Origin: Limivicinus sp963617275
GTDB lineage: Bacteria > Bacillota > Clostridia > Oscillospirales > Oscillospiraceae
DNA: 64,000 nt
Assembly (NCBI GenBank): GCA_963617275.1
Contig: CAVENX010000019.1
Location: 1 to 64,000 of the forward strand
Reading direction: 5' to 3'
In this document: one piece after another, positions 18,579 through 27,243 of the stretch
Numbering within the stretch: the stretch's first letter is position 1
Layout: the number at the start of each line of letters is the position of its first letter
The notes under the pieces: model-generated
Database searches by the model: none
What the model was told of the DNA's origin: nothing
Seen by the model: the letters and a program-made list of their open reading frames with translations, nothing else
Made by a program: the position numbers and the translations under genes

Positions 18579-19478
18579 ATGGCGGAACATAAAAGGGTAA
18601 TTGCCCTCGGCTTTTTTGACGGGGTACATCTCGGGCACGGGGAACTTCTGAAGCGTACAAAGGAACGTGCAGCGCAGACTGGCGCCATGCCGTCGGTTCT
18701 GAGCTTTGACGTGCATCCCGATACACTGGTATTTGGCAGCGATGTAAAGCTTATAAGCAGCGCCGCCGACCGTGAGGAGATAATCCGCCGCTGCTACGGG
18801 ATAGATAATATTGTGTTTCTGCATTTCAACCGGCATATGATGTGTATGCCGTGGCGGGAGTTTGTTGACAACATAGTTGAGCAGCTGAATGTCGGCTGGA
18901 TAGTCATGGGGCATGATTTCAGCTGTGGCTACAAAGGCGAGGGAAAGGCGGAGCTTATACGGAATTACTGCGCATCTCTCGGCATCGGATGTGACATAAT
19001 CCCACCGCTTTGCGTGGACGGACGGGTCATAAGCTCCACATGGATAAGGGAGCTTATAAGCGCGGGCGACATGGAAGGTGCGCGGAGGCTTCTCGGCCAT
19101 CCGCATACGCTGTCCGACACCGTCCGTTCCGGCTATCATCTGGGGCGGGAGCTTGGTACGCCTACGATAAATATGTTTTTTCCGGACGGTGTGCTGATAC
19201 CGAGGTTCGGCGTATACGCGTCAAAGGCGTATATTGATGGGGAGAGCTACTGTGCCGTTACGAACATCGGCATACGTCCGACGGTAGGAAACGGCAGCAG
19301 GGTCAGTGTGGAAAGCCATCTGCTTAATTATTCGGGCAATCTCTACGGCAGGCAGGCACGGGTGGAGTTCTATAAATTTCTGCGTCCCGAGATAAAGTTT
19401 GAAAGCTTTGACATTCTTTCCGAGCAGATACACCGCGACTCTGAAGCCGCCGAAGAGTACTTTAAACGCCGCTTGTAA
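18579..19478 (+). CDS. ribF: Bifunctional riboflavin kinase/FAD synthetase
   Basis: This 299-residue protein has an N-terminal adenylyltransferase domain (GFFDGVHLGHGELL, SFDVHPD) and a C-terminal flavokinase domain (GRELGTPTINMFFPDG, YCAVTNIGIRPTV, SVESHLLNY). It converts riboflavin to FMN and FAD. It is the last gene of the operon, 3 bp after truB, and is followed by a strong terminator. Confidence 0.96.
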   Translation: MAEHKRVIALGFFDGVHLGHGELLKRTKERAAQTGAMPSVLSFDVHPDTLVFGSDVKLISSAADREEIIRRCYGIDNIVFLHFNRHMMCMPWREFVDNIVEQLNVGWIVMGHDFSCGYKGEGKAELIRNYCASLGIGCDIIPPLCVDGRVISSTWIRELISAGDMEGARRLLGHPHTLSDTVRSGYHLGRELGTPTINMFFPDGVLIPRFGVYASKAYIDGESYCAVTNIGIRPTVGNGSRVSVESHLLNYSGNLYGRQARVEFYKFLRPEIKFESFDILSEQIHRDSEAAEEYFKRRL

Positions 19479-19480
19479 AA

Positions 19481-19527
19481 TAAATATTGGGGTGTACATC
19501 CTCACCGGATGTACACCCCAATATTTA
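19481..19527. terminator. Bidirectional terminator between ribF and the exopolysaccharide cluster
   Basis: A perfect 21-bp inverted repeat (19481-19501 with 19507-19527) around a 5-base loop, with AT-rich outer ends. It lies between two convergent genes and can serve both strands. Confidence 0.85.
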
Positions 19528-19529
19528 TA

Positions 19530-20708
19530 TTAGAACCCAAACAAATGCCGGTTCGCTTCGGCGGAATATATTCCGTACAACGCCGCACCGCCGCGGCAGA
19601 CCCAGCCGGCCTCGCCCGTATAGAGTGGATATGAACGGTCTTTTCCGGCCTTCGCTTCGTAGTTTTTCAGGAAATGCTTCAGCGTATCTGTGTCCCCGGC
19701 CTGCGCCGCAGCAAGTGACGTCATGGCCCAGATAAAGGTGCGACTGCCGGAGTCCATATCCTGCCACGCGAATTTTTCGGTAAAAATCCGGTACAGCTTT
19801 GCCTGCGCTTCACTGTCTTCAACGGGAAAGGCAAATATCAGCGGGTAAACCTGTGCTATTCCGTCAGGATAAAACGCGCCGCCGTCAAAGCCGCTGGCGT
19901 CCGCTGTCACGCGCCAGCGTCCATGCTCTGCGTCCCAAAATGCTTTCGGGATCGTGCTTTCAAGCCCTTTGCGCAGCATCTCGGCGGCTTTTCCGGTCTG
20001 CGCAAGGGAGTTTTCGGGAATCAGTCCGCTTTTGAAGCAGCTTTCCAGCGCACACAGCCCTTTCCAGACCTCCAGATTGTCCATAAGATACTGCGTGCTG
20101 TTATTAAACGATACGGCTGTAAGCGAACCGGCGGTGAGCTTCCGGAGCGTCTTTACCGCGAGGGAAATGCCCTCCTCCCAGCGTTCAAGGCCGTCTGCGC
20201 CTTCGCAAAGGCGGATATAATTCCCCATAAGCTCAAGATATGTGCCGAGGTAGGCATCCACGGAATCTGCCTTCCCGAGGCGGATAAGTTCGCTGTCCGC
20301 GTATCTGTATACGCCCGCTATCCCGCCTGATTCAATGAGACGCGCAGTGTGCCAATTGAGATATTTCCTGACACACATGATGTCTTCTTCCTGCGGCTCA
20401 AATCCGTAGGCGTCTGCAAGAAGCCCCAGCGCGGCATGGCAGGCGAAATAAGGATCAACATCACCGGCCTTTTCGCCGTTCATATAGATCTGACCGTCAT
20501 CGCCCAGATTTTGCCGTATCCACTGCTTTTCAACGGCAATAAGCGCGCCGAGCCATTCCGTATCCGCACGGTATTTCTCCCGATTTTTGCGCATAAAGCT
20601 CCTATCCGCAATAGAATATGCCGCGGCAATAACAGCAGCAAAAAGCAAGACTGCCGTGATAACGCGCCATATGTGGCCAATATGGTTCATTCTGAAAAAA
20701 TCTTTCAT
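19530..20708 (-). CDS. Membrane-anchored GH8-like (alpha/alpha barrel) protein
   Basis: About 392 residues with one N-terminal membrane anchor (about 10-35), then an all-helical domain. Motifs resemble family 8 glycoside hydrolases of synthase operons (BcsZ type): a DGQIYMN segment, and VDAYLGTYLELMGNY in the place of the usual DADLW-type motif. The usual SEGQGYGM catalytic motif is not recognisable; DVDPYFACHAALGLL occupies that place, so activity is uncertain. Last gene of the eight-gene minus-strand cluster, overlapping the CotH gene region. An alternative TTG start at 20720 overlaps the CotH stop. Confidence 0.6.
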   Translation of the reverse strand: MKDFFRMNHIGHIWRVITAVLLFAAVIAAAYSIADRSFMRKNREKYRADTEWLGALIAVEKQWIRQNLGDDGQIYMNGEKAGDVDPYFACHAALGLLADAYGFEPQEEDIMCVRKYLNWHTARLIESGGIAGVYRYADSELIRLGKADSVDAYLGTYLELMGNYIRLCEGADGLERWEEGISLAVKTLRKLTAGSLTAVSFNNSTQYLMDNLEVWKGLCALESCFKSGLIPENSLAQTGKAAEMLRKGLESTIPKAFWDAEHGRWRVTADASGFDGGAFYPDGIAQVYPLIFAFPVEDSEAQAKLYRIFTEKFAWQDMDSGSRTFIWAMTSLAAAQAGDTDTLKHFLKNYEAKAGKDRSYPLYTGEAGWVCRGGAALYGIYSAEANRHLFGF

Positions 20709-20716
20709 ACCTGCCG

Positions 20717-22150
20717 TCAATCTGCACAGTACCCATAAAGCAGCTCTATATTGCTATCCAGATAAGTGAGCCGCTTTTCTATTGCGCCCACAAGCTGCGT
20801 GACCGCGTCGTCATAGCTGCGGATGTCTCTGGAGCGGCCGTTGGCAGTGCCTGTCAGCAGGTTTTCCGAAAATGAGAAAGCCCAGATCTTGAAATTGCGT
20901 TCGATCGCGCCGTCAAGCTTCTCCTGATAAGACGCAAGAAGCCGGTGTATATGCTCATCCGACAATGTGCTCTGACGGAGAGAGCGATAGCGTGCGGCAA
21001 CTTTGTCTATAAAGCTCCTGTCCTGACAGAGCCGATCCATCCACGAGTTGCTGACCGTGCGGAAGCCTGTCTCATCGAGGCTGTACCATTGGTAATTGTC
21101 GAATGCGTTATTGAAGTCCCATACCGCAAGCTGCAATTTTCCCGTCAGCTCCTTGTAGGCATAGGTCGAAAGGTTTCCCGCGTCATAGTTCATGGCAAAC
21201 TCGTTGATAATGAAATAATCGACCCAGTTGTCAACATCTATATACGCGGCGTAGCCGGTATCCGCATCGCGGAAGGAATCCGAATACAGAGCCTTTTCAA
21301 AAGCCGAAATGTCGTTTGTGATATATTCAAGCTGCTCACGCGTCACATTTTTTGCGGAGGGGTAGAGCAGATACAGCGCATTATTGGTATGTCCCCGGCG
21401 TTTGCCGTAGGTTTCCAGCTCCTGTCCGTCGGTATCTATCCTGTCCCGATTCACAACGTAAGCACATTCGCCGGAGAGAAGGCCGAACTTTGAAAGGCGC
21501 AGCCTGTTCTCGCCGTTGCTCACCGGCTCGACGGCAAGATAAACGCCCTGATACTTCCCGTCCTCAAAAAGCTCGACAAATCTTGAATCCGGTGCCCAGC
21601 CGCCAAGCTCCCGCGCAAGATCATAGCAAAGCTTGTTGCGCATAAGCGTTTTGTCAAGGTAAGGTCCGTTGAGAACCCATTCGCTGCCAGCGCCCATGCC
21701 TGCAAGAGGAACGGACTTTTCCCCGACGGAGTTCTGCTTGAGGAACTTTACGCGGTACTGCTTCTTGTCAAAATTGTTGTATGAGGAAGCGCCGCGGTAT
21801 TTTATCTCCGCACGGTATATTGCGTTGGGTACGGAATATACCGACTGCTCACTGCCGTCTGCGTCAAGCAGGGCAATGTATCCCTGAATACTGCTCTCCT
21901 TTTTTATCTGCTGTCCCTTTGTGTTAATATATACCACGGGCAGCTTTGTTGAGAACTCACCTATGCCGTAATAATCAAGCGTTCCGGCGTCGGGTGCTAT
22001 CCAGTCTGACATTTGTTCGGCGGTAATGCTTTCCCGCTTTCTTGCGGCGGTCTGCGTGTTTTCGTTTATCAGGCTGTTGCCCGCAAGCATGGCGCACAGC
22101 ATGACGAGCATCATCACAGCGCAGGCGGCTATACGGCAAAGTCTTTTCAT
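20717..22150 (-). CDS. CotH kinase family protein, exported
   Basis: This 477-residue protein has an N-terminal signal or anchor (MKRLCRIAACAVMMLVMLC). Its CotH kinase domain carries YRGASSYNNFDKKQYRVKF, WVLNGPYLDKTLMRNK, a conserved FVELFEDGKYQGVYL segment and AVWDFNNAFDN near the end, matching the ATP- and metal-binding motifs. CotH of Bacillus spores phosphorylates coat proteins; here an extracytoplasmic target in the surface-polymer system is inferred. ATG with GGGAGGTAA upstream. CotH beside DUF4956 and VTC genes is a recurrent arrangement in Firmicutes. Confidence 0.85.
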   Translation of the reverse strand: MKRLCRIAACAVMMLVMLCAMLAGNSLINENTQTAARKRESITAEQMSDWIAPDAGTLDYYGIGEFSTKLPVVYINTKGQQIKKESSIQGYIALLDADGSEQSVYSVPNAIYRAEIKYRGASSYNNFDKKQYRVKFLKQNSVGEKSVPLAGMGAGSEWVLNGPYLDKTLMRNKLCYDLARELGGWAPDSRFVELFEDGKYQGVYLAVEPVSNGENRLRLSKFGLLSGECAYVVNRDRIDTDGQELETYGKRRGHTNNALYLLYPSAKNVTREQLEYITNDISAFEKALYSDSFRDADTGYAAYIDVDNWVDYFIINEFAMNYDAGNLSTYAYKELTGKLQLAVWDFNNAFDNYQWYSLDETGFRTVSNSWMDRLCQDRSFIDKVAARYRSLRQSTLSDEHIHRLLASYQEKLDGAIERNFKIWAFSFSENLLTGTANGRSRDIRSYDDAVTQLVGAIEKRLTYLDSNIELLYGYCAD

Positions 22151-22171
22151 GGCGTTACCTCCCGCACGGTC

Positions 22172-22852
22172 TTATTGGGAAAGCTCATCCTTCTGGTCTA
22201 TCACGTTGACGCGGTCAATACCGGTGATTTTTATCAGTTTTTCGGAAATGTCGGCCTGATTTTTCTTTTCCGCCCTGCGGAGAAGTCCCTCGTCAACGGA
22301 GTACACAAGCTCAAAGCCGGAGTCGGTCACGTTGCGCATGGACGGCTGGATATCGCGGTCAAGATAACTCGACAGCTCCGCTTCAATGCGGCTGAGCGCG
22401 GCAAGCTTCCCCTGAATGACAAGCAGCTTTGAAGACGATGTGAAGCCCTTTCCGGCAATGATAAGGAACAGCAGCAGGAATACAGAGCCTACGGATATGA
22501 GCGCATACTGCGACACGCCGCACCCGATGCCCACCGCGATCGCCCAGAAGATAAATGTAGCGTCGCGCACATCCTTCACGGCTGTGCGGAAGCGTATTAT
22601 GGACAGCGCGCCGACCATACCGAGAGACAGTGCAACGTTGTTGCTGATAACGCTCATGATCATTGTTGTGATAATGGTGACAGAACCGAGGGAGACGTTG
22701 AATTTCCGGCTGTACAGGCTGCCGGTATGGGAAATTTTGTACGTGAACATTATGAAAAACGCCGCGATAAGCGCGATCACATTGTTCATAATGATTATCT
22801 TCATGCTGAGCGCTTCCGTGTTTGTCAGATTCTCGATAATAAACTGTCTCAT
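22172..22852 (-). CDS. DUF4956 family membrane protein
   Basis: This 226-residue protein has about four membrane segments in the first 130 residues, then a soluble C-terminal domain with a ferredoxin-like pattern. The segment GALSIIRFRTAVKDVRDATF matches the DUF4956 hallmark. Function is unknown; the family is almost always next to VTC-domain and CotH genes, which is also the case here. ATG with AAAGGAA upstream. Confidence 0.8.
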   Translation of the reverse strand: MRQFIIENLTNTEALSMKIIIMNNVIALIAAFFIMFTYKISHTGSLYSRKFNVSLGSVTIITTMIMSVISNNVALSLGMVGALSIIRFRTAVKDVRDATFIFWAIAVGIGCGVSQYALISVGSVFLLLFLIIAGKGFTSSSKLLVIQGKLAALSRIEAELSSYLDRDIQPSMRNVTDSGFELVYSVDEGLLRRAEKKNQADISEKLIKITGIDRVNVIDQKDELSQ

Positions 22853-22932
22853 TTTCTTATGTTCCTTTCCGAGCCGGATACAGAAGAGTGCTTTGTATTA
22901 CGGCTGTTTTTTTCTGTTCTGCCGGTAATTTT

Positions 22933-24426
22933 TTATGTGCATGTCAGCCTTGCCGCAGAGTATTTGCTGTTGGCGGTGCTGAGATCGTCAACGGCGTTCA
23001 GAACGCGTCGAAGCTCATCAGGCAGATAGCCGGTGTATTTCACTTCCATCAGAACCTGTTCGCTGTCGCTGAGCGGGAATGTGCAGATATCTCCGAACAG
23101 ACCGTAGGGATAGCCGCTGCCGCGGATGTCGGTGTCGAACGTTATGCGCACGTCACCTGCGGGATAAAGAAAAGCAAGTCTCTGGTATTCTATTATGGAT
23201 TTCGGGGTATACGCACCCTCCGTCAGACGCATATAAAGCCGTATGGCAAGCGCCTCACTGCGTTCAAGAAGAAACGAGAAGTCGCCACGCTCCATACGCA
23301 TTGCTTCCTCACGGGAAACGTTTAGCGAGTATTTTACGCCGTCCGCGCCGTTTTTGCATTTGTACTCAAGCTTTGCGGCTCTGTCCTCGGGCGAATATAT
23401 TCTCAGGCGTATCTTGCGTTTTTCGTATAAACCTGCCAGATTGTCAGCAAGGTCGCGGTCATATACGGAGTCGTAATATTGTGAGCGGATGCGGTAGCTC
23501 CCGTTGATCCCGTTTGCGTCGCGGCTCATGATTTTGTCGAGCGTGTTCTGAATGGCCAATGCGTCCCGGCGGGGAAGAATGTATTTTATCTCCTTGCGGA
23601 AAACGGCGCGTGATTCGCAGAGCTCCTTCGGGAACACGGCGGGAGGCGCGTCCGGCGTACTGACGGGTTCGGCGGGAGGCGCCGCGTTTTCATCGGCTTC
23701 GGTGTTCTTTTCACTTATCGCTGAAGCGGATACGGGCGGTACAGGCATTCTCTGCGGGAAAACGAAGGCAGGGTCAGACGCTTTGCAGCGTACTGCCGGC
23801 TGAACGGCGGCGCTTTTTCTCCGCCTCAGCCATGCGGAAAGTCTGTCCGGCATCGTGTGTGTAAATAATGTCTGCTTCCGACCGAACAGCAGAAGCTGAA
23901 ACGACGTGCCCGCCGCCGTTATGAGGATAAGCAGGGGATAGGAGATTACGGATCGAAGCTGCTCCATTATCAGCACACCGCCCATGAGCGAGGTGAAGAA
24001 CGTGATCCCCGCGAGGGGAAAGAGCGCTGCGGATGTACCGGCGAGAGCGCCTGCGATACATGCGCACCACCACACCGGATACAGGCTCCACGCAATGCAG
24101 GCGGCTGTCAGCACGGCGAAAACGACCGCGCCGAAAAGCTTCCGGCAGTATATCGTTGCGCCGAGGAGAAAGCCGAGCACGGTGAACGCCGTTACGACCG
24201 TTCCCCAGCTGTATCTGCCGACCATCAGCGTACAGAGGACTATTGCCGTGCCGCAGAATACGGACACGCAGTTTACGAACCGGTAAAGCTTAATGCCGAG
24301 CAGGACAAAAAATGTCCCGAGAATCAGCAACAGCACCGTGCGGTTCATGCCGCTGACAGTGAGCTTTCCGGCGATTTCCGTCTTCTCTGCAAACAGGGAA
24401 AAGAACGAACAGATAAGACCGCTCAT
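22933..24426 (-). CDS. VTC (polyphosphate polymerase-like) domain protein fused to a membrane domain
   Basis: About 497 residues in two parts. The first 190 residues or so hold about six or seven hydrophobic segments. After a Pro/Ala/Ser-rich linker (about 235-275) comes a VTC tunnel domain: FRKEIKYILPRRDALAIQ, YRIRSQYYDS, EKRKIRLRIYS, KLEYKCKNGADGVKYSLNV and LMEVKYTGYLP, giving the Arg/Lys pairs and Glu residues that bind nucleotide and phosphate in the family. VTC proteins polymerise phosphate or act on related polymers. ATG 24426 is chosen as it overlaps the upstream stop (ATGA). The fused membrane half is unusual. Confidence 0.8.
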   Translation of the reverse strand: MSGLICSFFSLFAEKTEIAGKLTVSGMNRTVLLLILGTFFVLLGIKLYRFVNCVSVFCGTAIVLCTLMVGRYSWGTVVTAFTVLGFLLGATIYCRKLFGAVVFAVLTAACIAWSLYPVWWCACIAGALAGTSAALFPLAGITFFTSLMGGVLIMEQLRSVISYPLLILITAAGTSFQLLLFGRKQTLFTHTMPDRLSAWLRRRKSAAVQPAVRCKASDPAFVFPQRMPVPPVSASAISEKNTEADENAAPPAEPVSTPDAPPAVFPKELCESRAVFRKEIKYILPRRDALAIQNTLDKIMSRDANGINGSYRIRSQYYDSVYDRDLADNLAGLYEKRKIRLRIYSPEDRAAKLEYKCKNGADGVKYSLNVSREEAMRMERGDFSFLLERSEALAIRLYMRLTEGAYTPKSIIEYQRLAFLYPAGDVRITFDTDIRGSGYPYGLFGDICTFPLSDSEQVLMEVKYTGYLPDELRRVLNAVDDLSTANSKYSAARLTCT

Positions 24427-25529
24427 GCCGCACCGTCCAATCCGTTGAGCGCACGCATATAAGAACTGTCGCCGAGTCTTGTCTGCGCCTGCGCCCACAG
24501 CACTGTGCGTATACCGTAGGTTTCGCAGATGCTGCCGATATTCTGCGGAAAGTCCTTATCGGATGAAATACTCACGGCGTATATTTTTTTGTACATTTCC
24601 GACAGATAAGATATAAGCATATCTCCGGCAGAGTCGGTGAGAAAGAGAAGACTGCCCTCGCCGCTGCCGTCTATCACGCTGTGCCGGTACGTACCGCCTA
24701 TCACGGCGGAGGGGCCGTAGCCGTTGAGCTGGATAGTTCTTCTTTTCTCGGTCTGCTCCTCACCGGATTTGTTTTTGAATGTCAGTTCTTCCCTGTTAGG
24801 GTTCGTGCCTATGAGGTAAATATAGAACGGGTCAGGCACGATAGACTGCAAAGCCTCGTTTACCGCTGCACCGGCGTTGTCAGCCGCAGCCATTGAATAA
24901 GCATCGCCGAAGAAGGACCCCAGCATATATGTGCGGTAGGCGTTCAGATCGTCGGGTGCATACCCGAGCGCACTGCGGAAAGCCTGCGCCCCGTAAAATG
25001 CCCCGCGCATCGTCCATGAGTTTTCCGTGCGGTAATAGATAAATTCATCAGCATGAGCGTCAAGCTCGGGAAGCGGGTCTATAACGGTCACGCCGTCTCC
25101 AACGGCGCTTTCAAGCTCCTCAACAAATGTGCAGTAGCGTTCGCGGCTGTCCTCAAAGCCGGTTTCAAATACTGCCCGTTCCGGGATCGGCATGATGAAA
25201 AAGCGCTCTATCGAAGGGACGGCTTTTAGAAGGGCTTCCGCTTTTTCGGCGGCGTAGCCGGCGCTTTCCGGTGTGCTGACGTTCAGGCAGATTATTCTGT
25301 CCTCAAAAGCGACCCATCCGCCGCCCTGCGCAACAATTGTATCGGAAAGCGCGGCGCTGCCGGGAAGACCGCAGGCGTTGTATTTTTCGCCCGCCTCGAG
25401 AGGCGGAGGAGCTGACGCGGCGTTTTCTGACTGACTGCGGACAAAACCCTGCAAAACCATGCATATCGCGGCAAACGCAAGCATGGGGAGAAGGAGGAGA
25501 AAGTACCGGGGCGTTTTACTGTTTTTCAC
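24423..25529 (-). CDS. AlgJ/AlgX- or DHHW-like exported protein
   Basis: About 368 residues with an N-terminal membrane anchor (about 6-28) and a large extracytoplasmic domain. The segment FIYYRTENSWTMRGAFYGAQAF is laid out like the DHHW/AlgX segment YY-T-D-H-H-W-T-GA, but here DHH is replaced by ENS. LLFLTDSAGDMLISYL may be the later Ser/Asp segment. Such proteins O-acetylate exopolysaccharides (alginate, cellulose-like polymers); without the expected His this copy may be inactive or bind polymer. GTG with AAGGAGA upstream; overlaps the next upstream gene by 14 bp. Confidence 0.6.
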   Translation of the reverse strand: MKNSKTPRYFLLLLPMLAFAAICMVLQGFVRSQSENAASAPPPLEAGEKYNACGLPGSAALSDTIVAQGGGWVAFEDRIICLNVSTPESAGYAAEKAEALLKAVPSIERFFIMPIPERAVFETGFEDSRERYCTFVEELESAVGDGVTVIDPLPELDAHADEFIYYRTENSWTMRGAFYGAQAFRSALGYAPDDLNAYRTYMLGSFFGDAYSMAAADNAGAAVNEALQSIVPDPFYIYLIGTNPNREELTFKNKSGEEQTEKRRTIQLNGYGPSAVIGGTYRHSVIDGSGEGSLLFLTDSAGDMLISYLSEMYKKIYAVSISSDKDFPQNIGSICETYGIRTVLWAQAQTRLGDSSYMRALNGLDGAA

Positions 25530-27243
25530 AACCTGTCTCCTTTCTCGGCGCCTGCGGCGTATTTTTGCGGAGGATGAGCTTTGCGTCCGGACAGATACGC
25601 GGAAGCTCCGCGATCCCCGGCTGATCTGCAAGCGTTTCCGGTACGGAGACCACGCGCAGGCTTTCACATCCCGCAAACGCGCTGACGCCCACATATTCCG
25701 TACTGTCAGGCAGATATGCTTCCGTAAGCCCCGTGCAGCCGCGAAATGCGTGATCGCCGATCTTTTTCAATGCCGCGGACGGCAAGAAGCGGGCGGAGCT
25801 TATCGAACGGCACCCGGCAAACGCCGCGCCTTCAACGCTTTGCAGCGTTTCCGGAAATCCCGATACGGTAAGGCGCTTACAGTTTTCAAACGCCGAAGTA
25901 CCTATAAACGTAAGCGGAAGCGTCGAAAAATCGACGTTGACGGTGAGGTTTTCGCAGTCGGCAAAGGCGTATGCGCCTATTGCCGTTATACTCTCCGGAA
26001 GAGAGAGCTTTTCAAGCGCCGCGCAGGAGAAAAACTGACTTTCAGGAATTATTTCCGCCCCGTCGGGGATTACCGCTTCCCGTATATGAGGGTTCCGGCG
26101 AAGTCCCTGACAGCCCGCTGCGGCGTACTCATCCGCATCGGCAAAGACGGCTGCGGCCGGGTATGCGATCTGCGCGGGCAGACAGAAATTTATCTTTCCG
26201 CCGTCTTCATCGCGGCGTTCCGCAGTTTTTCCGCCGGCTTCCGAGACAATGTATCCGTATACGTTGTTTTTTCCGGCAAAGCGTATGCTTCCGCGTGCGA
26301 CGACGGAGCTTGTCCTGCCGGGCTGACCGACGCAGGAACCGGCTTCAAATACTATATCTCCCTGCGTAAACACATTCCCGAGCACCGACGCGCCGCGCCC
26401 GAGGGAGATAAGCTCCTCGGCAAAAACGTTGCCAAGCACGACGGCGTTGTCCATTATGCGTACAGCTCCGTCGCTGTGGATATCGCCGCGGACGATAAGA
26501 CCGTCAAGTACCTTGAGGTCGTACTTCGTCATGACTGTGTAAGGAACAGTTCCGTCCTCACAGTGCATATCCTCCGTGACATAGCGCACGTGAAAAAGCG
26601 GCTTACCGGCGCACGACATGCGGAATATACGCGCATCGCGCTTTTCCGGATATGTGTCCGGCTCGTCCGGACGCTGTCCCAGACGGATCACCGGGGCATA
26701 GAGCCGGTGGAAGCGGCAGTCGAAGCCGACTATAAGCTGCTCCCCGCTCGAAACGCTGATCCCGAGATCGCAGCCGTCGTATACCGAAACCGCGCCCTCA
26801 GCGTCTGCCCAGCGGACTATCCTGACCCCGCTGCCGAGAAGCAGGCGTTTCTTGCTGTATATTGCACGGAGTTTGATGTCCTTTGCCAACAGATAAGCGT
26901 CGTCCGTGCAGTATATTTCTTTAAGAAATTCGATCGATCTGCCCTTTGGGAAAAATGTGCGTCCGCGCACAATGACAAGCTTTTCGACGGGCTTGGGGTC
27001 AAAACGCTGGGCGCCGTCAGGCTCCAGCACCTGCTCGTCGCGTGACAGATGAATGACCCCGCCGCTCATGCTTTCAAGACCCTTTTCGACCAACTGCGAG
27101 AAGCTGTGTCCGAAAAAGCGCACGTCCTTTACGTAATCCTGACGGATCAGCAGCGTCTTGCATTCCCTTGTGCGCATATAAACGAGCGCGGAAACGACCG
27201 GCAGGGAGAGCATAATAAGAAAAATAAGAATATAAACCGTCAT
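25516..27243 (-). CDS. Membrane-anchored beta-helix plus BspA-type leucine-rich repeat protein
   Basis: This 575-residue protein has one N-terminal membrane segment (2-21). The middle (about 225-330) has short repeats of the bactofilin/polymer-forming type (LIVRGDIHSDGAVRIMDNAV, LGNVFAEELISLGRGASVLG). The last 190 residues have five or so BspA-like LRR units (ITAIGAYAFADCENL, FIGTSAFENCKRL, KIGDHAFRGCTGL, YVGVSAFAGCESL). These folds usually scaffold or bind; no enzyme motif is seen. It overlaps the GT2 gene stop by 4 bp, so it belongs to the same polymer system, perhaps as an assembly scaffold. Confidence 0.7.
   Translation of the reverse strand: MTVYILIFLIMLSLPVVSALVYMRTRECKTLLIRQDYVKDVRFFGHSFSQLVEKGLESMSGGVIHLSRDEQVLEPDGAQRFDPKPVEKLVIVRGRTFFPKGRSIEFLKEIYCTDDAYLLAKDIKLRAIYSKKRLLLGSGVRIVRWADAEGAVSVYDGCDLGISVSSGEQLIVGFDCRFHRLYAPVIRLGQRPDEPDTYPEKRDARIFRMSCAGKPLFHVRYVTEDMHCEDGTVPYTVMTKYDLKVLDGLIVRGDIHSDGAVRIMDNAVVLGNVFAEELISLGRGASVLGNVFTQGDIVFEAGSCVGQPGRTSSVVARGSIRFAGKNNVYGYIVSEAGGKTAERRDEDGGKINFCLPAQIAYPAAAVFADADEYAAAGCQGLRRNPHIREAVIPDGAEIIPESQFFSCAALEKLSLPESITAIGAYAFADCENLTVNVDFSTLPLTFIGTSAFENCKRLTVSGFPETLQSVEGAAFAGCRSISSARFLPSAALKKIGDHAFRGCTGLTEAYLPDSTEYVGVSAFAGCESLRVVSVPETLADQPGIAELPRICPDAKLILRKNTPQAPRKETGCEKQ

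Noticed and set aside
25459..27045. Long plus-strand frame opposite the LRR gene
   Set aside because: Arg-rich shadow of the minus-strand gene, without a domain or start signal.
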